Source: a virus. Taken from it: a stretch of 27,536 nt of DNA. The translations under genes and the position numbers were made by a program. Positions within the stretch are counted from its first letter, which is position 1. Each line of letters begins with the position of its first letter. The DNA lies in the IMG/VR virus record IMGVR_UViG_3300025892_000119, positions 1 to 27,536 of that record; one strand, given 5' to 3'. Of the stretch, positions 23,424 to 27,536 are shown piece by piece. Under the pieces are notes generated by a model. It was not told the DNA's origin, did not search any database, and saw only the letters and a program-made list of their open reading frames with translations.

Positions 23424-24278
23424 ATGATTAAACATAATAAAGTTAAAAACACAGCATTTTTATACGAATGTCTAACAAGACAAATAACATCAGATGTGCT
23501 ATCTAATGTTGAACCTTCACCCGCTTTGGCAATAGTCAAAGAATTTTTTAAGCCTACTACTATATTAGGTAAAGAGTTAGTTCTTTATAAAGCACTAACA
23601 TCTAAAAAATTAAAAAATGAAGGTAAAATAAATTATTTAGTAGATTCAGTACTTCGTGAAAGAACTAAATTAAATTTTAGTGAAATGCGTAGGGCTAAGT
23701 ATAATTTAATTAAGAAGATTACTGAACACTATGAATTGAAAGATTTTTTTAGAACAAGAATTTCTGATTATAAAGACATAGCGTCTGTTTATAAATTGTT
23801 TGAAATCCAACAAACTTCTAATCCTTTCGAAGAGACAGAAATACGTTTCGTTGTTATGGAGAACTTAAAAGAGAAAAAACCTCTAAGTACAGAAAAAACT
23901 TCTGTAGTCGAAAAATTTGCAAAAGAATCTAAAGACCTAAGATTATTATCATATAAAATACTTGTAGATAAGTTTAATCAGAAATACTCAAATCTTAATG
24001 AATCACAACGTAATTTGTTAAAAACTTATATAAATAACATATCTAATACAAGTACTTTAAAAGACTTCATGGCCGAAGAAATCAAAAAGATTAAAAATGA
24101 AGTTTTAAAAATTCATCCTAAGATTGATGACAAGGTCGTTTCTATCAAACTAAAAGAATGTTTGAATGTTTTAAAGAAGTTGGACAAAGGAAACATTGTT
24201 AATGAAGAACAACTTATCACTATGATGAGGTTCTATAGTCTTTTGGATGAAATCTATGAAGCAGTCGATAAGTCGTAA
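23424..24278 (+). CDS. Helical protein of the prohead module, function unknown
   Basis: 284 residues from the ATG at 23424, which has GGGG about 6 nt upstream; the frame also extends to a TTG at 23406, which I reject as weaker. It is Lys/Glu/Leu/Ile-rich and predicted mostly helical, with no membrane segment and no enzyme motif. Features include KNTAFLYECLTRQIT near the start and a basic C-terminal half. It lies directly after portal and before the small acidic genes, where T4 has gp67 and gp68 prohead-core proteins, so a role in head scaffolding is reasonable. There is no sequence match I can name. Confidence 0.65.
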   Translation: MIKHNKVKNTAFLYECLTRQITSDVLSNVEPSPALAIVKEFFKPTTILGKELVLYKALTSKKLKNEGKINYLVDSVLRERTKLNFSEMRRAKYNLIKKITEHYELKDFFRTRISDYKDIASVYKLFEIQQTSNPFEETEIRFVVMENLKEKKPLSTEKTSVVEKFAKESKDLRLLSYKILVDKFNQKYSNLNESQRNLLKTYINNISNTSTLKDFMAEEIKKIKNEVLKIHPKIDDKVVSIKLKECLNVLKKLDKGNIVNEEQLITMMRFYSLLDEIYEAVDKS

Positions 24279-24714
24279 CGAATTAATTGAAATTATAAAA
24301 GAGATTATTCGTGAGATGAACGAAGCCTCTGTTACAGGAAATGTTGCTGGTTATGAAACACCAAATGCATTCTCAGGCGGTCTTGCTAAAAATAAAAAGA
24401 AGAAAAAAGATTTAATTAAAAGACTTCATATGAAGTTAGTTGATAAAATAGATGAGTCTTCAATAAATGAAGCAAAATATTACGAATATCGTAATGATGA
24501 CACTCGTAATCCTAAACAAAAGATTTGGCATAATGTAAGAGAAGTTCGTGATAGTTTGATGAAACTTGAAAGAAGTTTAAAACACGCTATCAAGTTAAAA
24601 AATGAACAAGGGATGGATTCAAGAACTTATTATAAGTATGCTAAAAATAGTTTTCCTAAAATACAAGAAAGATTAATTAAAATGGCTAAGAGAGTTGGGG
24701 AGTTGAGCGCGTGA
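24256..24714 (+). CDS. Small head-module protein, function unknown
   Basis: 152 residues from the ATG at 24256; an in-frame ATG at 24247 adds three residues. The gene overlaps the end of the previous one by 23 nt. The N-terminal helix carries several candidate protease sites in a row: LIE at 10-12, IKE at 14-16, IRE at 18-20 and MNE at 21-23, followed by ASVTGNVAGYETPNAF, where a mature N-terminus could start. The VAGYETPxAF stretch is one I remember from other marine phage proteins. The rest is basic and helical. It is probably a core or internal head protein trimmed by the protease encoded downstream; this is inference. Confidence 0.62.
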   Translation: MKQSISRNELIEIIKEIIREMNEASVTGNVAGYETPNAFSGGLAKNKKKKKDLIKRLHMKLVDKIDESSINEAKYYEYRNDDTRNPKQKIWHNVREVRDSLMKLERSLKHAIKLKNEQGMDSRTYYKYAKNSFPKIQERLIKMAKRVGELSA

Positions 24715-25067
24715 GTACATATAAAAAAATGATGAAAGAAGCTTTTGGTGTTGTTAAAGAAGGCAAGATTGAAGCACGTGAATTAAAACTTTATATAGAA
24801 AACGATTCTGCTTTATATAGACAAAAATTTTTACCTATTATGAGAAATCTTAGTAATCATATGGCAAAAGACAGATATAAAGATTCTCTTGCTGTAAAAG
24901 CTTTTATGTATTTAGTAGAAGCAGGTGCTAAGAAATATATTAAAGATTTCGGCGGAGACAGAAATACATTTTCTAAAAACGATAAGAAAGAAGTTGCAAA
25001 AGAATTTGTTCAAGAATTTAAAGATGCGTACGACAACGAAGAGTACGATTTTATGGGAAGAAAATAA
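24711..25067 (+). CDS. Small head-module protein with GTG start, function unknown
   Basis: 118 residues starting at GTG in a GTGA overlap with the previous stop. Helical, with a hydrophobic core segment (LAVKAFMYLVEAGAKKY) too polar to be a membrane anchor, and an acidic end (DAYDNEEYDFMGRK). The start MSTYKKMMKEAFG has MKE at 8-10, a weak version of the (L/I)xE site. No family is recognised. Its position among prohead-core-like genes suggests a scaffold or internal head role. Confidence 0.6.
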   Translation: MSTYKKMMKEAFGVVKEGKIEARELKLYIENDSALYRQKFLPIMRNLSNHMAKDRYKDSLAVKAFMYLVEAGAKKYIKDFGGDRNTFSKNDKKEVAKEFVQEFKDAYDNEEYDFMGRK

Positions 25068-25846
25068 TGAAAATTTTACAAAATTATAAAAATCTTGTAT
25101 CTGAATTATTTGAAGTAGATGATACAAAAATAATCAAGTATAAAGATAAAGATGGTGAAAATAAAGAGATGGCAGCAAAAAGTGCTAAAACTATGCCTGA
25201 TGAACATCCTGCTAAACAAGCTTGGGATAAAGAAAAAGATAAAGAAGACGGCGGAGAAGAAGAAAAACCTTCAGGACAAAAATTAAGCGGTAGTGACTTT
25301 GATAGAGATGGCGGTGATGATAAACCAAAAGAAAAAGATGATAGTGATTCTAAAGAAGCTCCGGAAGAAGAGCCTACGTTTCGTACTTTAAACAGCCAAT
25401 TTAAATCAGATGAATTAGAAAAAGTGTCTTTTGATAGAAACGCTTCTGAAGAAGCTCAAGAGATGGAAATGGAAATTGCTGATGAACTCCTCGCTCACTA
25501 TAGTAAAGGTGGCGAAGACGAAGAAATGTTTGATGTGGTTACAGGTGAATCAGAAAGATTAGTTTCTATATATCAAAAAAACCGTAGAAAACCATCTAAA
25601 AGAAATTTGAAAGATTATCGTGACGAATTAATAAAAAGCATTGAAAATAGACGCGCTCAAAACCAAGGCAAGCCTATAGTTCATCAAGGTGAAAAAACAT
25701 CAGATAAAAAAAGTTCCGGTACAATGGGTTCAGTAGGTGTTAGAGAACCAGGACAAGCAGGTTCCGGTATGTACGATTCTGTACAACCTAAAAACAAACC
25801 ATTCTTAAAAGAACAATTAGAACGTATTGGCGGAGGAAAATACTAA
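25067..25846 (+). CDS. Acidic prohead-core/internal-head-like protein, copy 1
   Basis: A 259-residue, strongly Asp/Glu/Lys-rich protein with little predicted fold. The N-terminus MKILQNYKNLVSELFEVDD has LFE at 14-16, resembling the T4 internal-protein targeting peptide (a short N-terminal helix ending in (I/L)xE). The C-terminus is PFLKEQLERIGGGKY, with another LKE. It shares both ends, plus the block SAKTMPxxHPAKQ, with the next gene, so the two are tandem paralogues. Start ATG in TAATG, GGGAAG upstream. Between portal and protease, T4 has core proteins gp67/gp68; this is a plausible functional equivalent. Confidence 0.7.
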   Translation: MKILQNYKNLVSELFEVDDTKIIKYKDKDGENKEMAAKSAKTMPDEHPAKQAWDKEKDKEDGGEEEKPSGQKLSGSDFDRDGGDDKPKEKDDSDSKEAPEEEPTFRTLNSQFKSDELEKVSFDRNASEEAQEMEMEIADELLAHYSKGGEDEEMFDVVTGESERLVSIYQKNRRKPSKRNLKDYRDELIKSIENRRAQNQGKPIVHQGEKTSDKKSSGTMGSVGVREPGQAGSGMYDSVQPKNKPFLKEQLERIGGGKY

Positions 25847-26820
25847 TGAAAATTTTAGAAAATTATAAAAAAATTGCTCAAGAATTACTTCTCGAGGTAG
25901 ACGATGAGAAAATGATTAGATATAAAGACAAAGACGGTGAGTCTAAAGAGATGAAGGCAGGTTCTGCTAAGACTATGCCAACAGACCATCCTGCTAAACA
26001 ACAATGGGATAAGATGCAAGATAGTGGTGATGGTAGTGACGACAAAGAAGCTCCTTCAGATAAAAAAATAGGTAAAGGTGATTTTGATAGAGATAGCGGA
26101 GATAAACCAAAAGGTGATTCGTCTACTGCATCAGAAAAAAACGAATTAGAAGCAAAGTATGATATTAAAATACCTAATGGACCACTTGATAAAGAAGATA
26201 CAGAAGATGAATCTGCTTTGGACATAGCTGACGCAATAGCTAAAAAGTATGATATAAGTGCTGAATACGCTATGGAAAGAGCAAAAGAAGAAATAGGTAA
26301 CTCAGAATCATATATAGAATTTGCTAAAACAATGGAAAATGATATAGAAGAAATGGCCGAAGAAGGCGGAGCTCAACCATACGATGAACCAATGTTTGAC
26401 GATGACGGAATGCGTAAGCTAAGAAACAAAGATTCGGACGATGATGACCATGGAGCTATGGAAAAAGAATATAATGTTAAAATACCTGGCGGAACAATGG
26501 AACCTGATGAGAATGATGAAGATGATAATGCTAAGGAAATAGCTGACGCATTAGCTAAAAAGTATGATATAAGTAGAGAATACGCTATAGAAAGAGCAAA
26601 CGAAGAAACAGATAGTAGTAATACATATTTAGAATTTGCTAAAAACTTAGAATTTGAGTTTCAAGAAATGGCAAATGAAGGTGGACACCAAAAATATGAT
26701 GAACCAATGTTTGACGATGACGGAATGCGTAAGTTGAGGCATCAAGAAGAAAGCGTAAAACCTAAAAAGAAACCATTTCTAAAAGAACAATTAGAACGTT
26801 TTGGAGGAGGAAAATACTAA
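25846..26820 (+). CDS. Acidic prohead-core/internal-head-like protein, copy 2, with internal duplication
   Basis: A 324-residue paralogue of the previous gene: N-terminus MKILENYKKIAQELLLEVDD with LLE at 15-17, the shared block KTMPTDHPAKQ, and C-terminus PFLKEQLERFGGGKY. It also has a ~104-residue internal tandem repeat (about 104-197 and 208-301), each copy with a KIP start, IADA(I/L)AKKYDIS, EFAK and a final DEPMFDDDGMRKLR. The repeat resembles a small three-helix unit. Very acidic overall. GGAGG lies before its ATG and it abuts the protease gene (TAATG). It is probably a scaffold core or packaged internal protein cut by the protease. Confidence 0.7.
   Translation: MKILENYKKIAQELLLEVDDEKMIRYKDKDGESKEMKAGSAKTMPTDHPAKQQWDKMQDSGDGSDDKEAPSDKKIGKGDFDRDSGDKPKGDSSTASEKNELEAKYDIKIPNGPLDKEDTEDESALDIADAIAKKYDISAEYAMERAKEEIGNSESYIEFAKTMENDIEEMAEEGGAQPYDEPMFDDDGMRKLRNKDSDDDDHGAMEKEYNVKIPGGTMEPDENDEDDNAKEIADALAKKYDISREYAIERANEETDSSNTYLEFAKNLEFEFQEMANEGGHQKYDEPMFDDDGMRKLRHQEESVKPKKKPFLKEQLERFGGGKY
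26155..26430 (+). repeat. Internal protein repeat, copy 1
   Basis: First copy of the repeat in the second acidic gene. A 36-nt stretch at 26383-26418 is identical to 26698-26733 in copy 2 (315 nt apart), so the duplication is recent or under strong constraint. The copies differ by one codon in length near their start. Confidence 0.85.
26467..26745 (+). repeat. Internal protein repeat, copy 2
   Basis: Second copy, starting EYNVKIP and ending in the MRKLR block. The IADALAKKYDIS helix and DEPMFDDDGM loop are almost unchanged from copy 1, while the acidic linker after KIP differs. Confidence 0.85.
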
Positions 26821-27425
26821 TGAAAAAATTACTCGTAGACTATATACCTTTTGAAGTTGCTCCTGAAGCACTCAATGAAGCAATGTCTTCTAATGGTAAA
26901 CTCATTGTAAAAGGTGTTTTACAAAGAGCAGAATCAAAAAATCAAAATGGAAGAGTTTATCCTTCAGAGTTACTACAACGTGAAGCAAAGAAGTATACTT
27001 CTAACTTTATAAAAGAAAAAAGAGCATTAGGTGAGTTAGACCATCCTGATAGTTCTGTTGTTAATCTTAACAACGTTTCACATAATGTATTATCAATGGA
27101 TTGGAATGGTAATGATTTAATGGGTACTATAGAAGTACTTACTACACCAAGTGGAAACATTTTAAGAGAATTATTCAAATCAGGTATTAGACTTGGTATA
27201 TCTTCTCGTGGATTAGGTTCTGTTGAACCAATGAAAGAAGACAAAGATGCGCAAGAAGTTCAGAGTGACTTTGAACTAATTGCTTTTGATTTTGTTTCTA
27301 ATCCATCTACACACGGAGCATTTATGAATCCTGTTAACGAAAGTGTTAATCGTGATGAACAAATACGTTCAGGTAAATGGACTGCTGTAGACAATACTAT
27401 AGGACAGATTCTTAGAGGCGAATAA
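26820..27425 (+). CDS. 21: Prohead protease, T4 gp21-like
   Basis: A 201-residue head-maturation serine protease (T4 gp21 is 212). It shows the family landmarks NGRVYP, GELDHPD with H75, GISSRG with the S128/S129 nucleophile region, and AFDFVSNPS with D157. It would cleave core, internal and capsid proteins after (L/I)xE during head maturation. Its own N-terminus has LNE at about 18-20 (EALNEAMSS), a candidate self-processing site. GGAGGAGG before the ATG is the strongest ribosome site seen, consistent with high expression. It closes the head-core block; scaffold (gp22) and major capsid (gp23) genes would be expected beyond the window. Confidence 0.92.
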   Translation: MKKLLVDYIPFEVAPEALNEAMSSNGKLIVKGVLQRAESKNQNGRVYPSELLQREAKKYTSNFIKEKRALGELDHPDSSVVNLNNVSHNVLSMDWNGNDLMGTIEVLTTPSGNILRELFKSGIRLGISSRGLGSVEPMKEDKDAQEVQSDFELIAFDFVSNPSTHGAFMNPVNESVNRDEQIRSGKWTAVDNTIGQILRGE

Positions 27426-27536
27426 TGCCTTTTAAGTCTAAGAAACAAAAACGTTGGATGTATGCTAACAAGCCTGAGATGGCAAAAAAGTGGGAGAAGA
27501 AGGTGAAAGAACAGAAGTTAAATGAGAATCCAGCAG
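27425..27536 (+). CDS. Start of a small basic phage protein (3' truncated)
   Basis: ATG in TAATG overlapping the protease stop, with GAGG upstream. The 37 visible residues begin MPFKSKKQKRWMYANKPEMA and continue to the window edge. The FKSKKQ ... PEMAKKW pattern is common in small phage proteins of unknown function. LNE at about residues 33-35, followed by NPA, is another possible protease site. The rest lies outside the window. Confidence 0.65.
   Translation, partial: MPFKSKKQKRWMYANKPEMAKKWEKKVKEQKLNENPA

Noticed and set aside
23401-23427. 8-codon mini-ORF (MTWKLGLK) ending in an ATGA overlap with the next gene
   Set aside because: It could be a leader peptide, but it is very short, has no clear ribosome site, and such ORFs arise easily by chance.
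24247-24255. Earlier ATG for the gene at 24256
   Set aside because: It adds only three residues. The second ATG has a GGA element about 8 nt upstream, so I prefer it, but the choice is not certain.
1-27536. tRNA genes, CRISPR arrays, insertion sequences or attachment sites
   Set aside because: Gaps between genes are too short or too AT-rich for tRNAs; no regularly spaced repeats, transposase or integrase motifs were seen.

Overview
The window is a contiguous block of a tailed-phage genome, most likely a large T4-related contractile-tailed phage of the 'marine / far-T4' kind. All recognisable genes lie on the + strand. They are tightly packed, and many share stop/start overlaps (TAATG, ATGA, GTGA). 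The DNA is AT-rich, and Shine-Dalgarno-like GGAG/GAGG motifs precede many starts. The T4-type hallmarks are a gp61-like primase, gp47/gp46 recombination nuclease modules, gp17 large terminase, gp20 portal and gp21 prohead protease. The host cannot be read from the sequence. A marine Gram-negative host is a guess, based on the resemblance of several small genes to those of marine T4-like phages as I remember them.

Layout. 1-1181: the tail end of an unknown gene, then a two-domain protein (a conserved phage domain plus a HEIKH zinc-peptidase-like domain). 1182-1397: an AT-rich gap with palindromes. 1398-5754: a DNA metabolism cluster of PD-(D/E)XK nuclease, primase, and one 1040-residue chain that fuses the gp47 (Mre11/SbcD-like) nuclease to the gp46 (Rad50/SbcC-like) ATPase. 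5810-13154: a 2195-residue fibre-like protein with repeated beta modules, a LamG-like domain and a C-terminal S74 chaperone, then two small probable virion proteins. 13180-13656: a GH108-type endolysin with unusually GC-rich DNA. 13705-18718: a P-loop kinase, two small basic/cysteine proteins, and a 1022-residue protein joining an HxGH nucleotidyltransferase, an HD phosphohydrolase and a ligase-type (KxDG) nucleotidyltransferase. 18722-19993: a zinc-ribbon protein and two membrane-anchored coiled-coil proteins. 19993-27536: the packaging and prohead module (terminase, portal, several small probable core proteins, two acidic paralogues, prohead protease, start of another small gene).

How the parts may work together. 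The head module encodes a gp21-type protease, whose T4 relative cuts after (L/I)-x-E. Many proteins here carry such a site 9-23 residues from the N-terminus, as T4 internal head proteins do. The 1022-residue enzyme also carries L-x-E sites, two of them in an identical LKENV context, at the borders between its domains. The leading hypothesis is that this phage packages enzymes in its capsid (peptidase/nuclease-like protein, kinase, ligase/HD/nucleotidyltransferase) and that its prohead protease trims or splits them, perhaps for delivery into the host as an RNA-repair or NAD/nucleotide-directed counter-defence set. This is inference from motifs and positions and has not been demonstrated.

No tRNA, CRISPR array, insertion sequence or integrase was seen.
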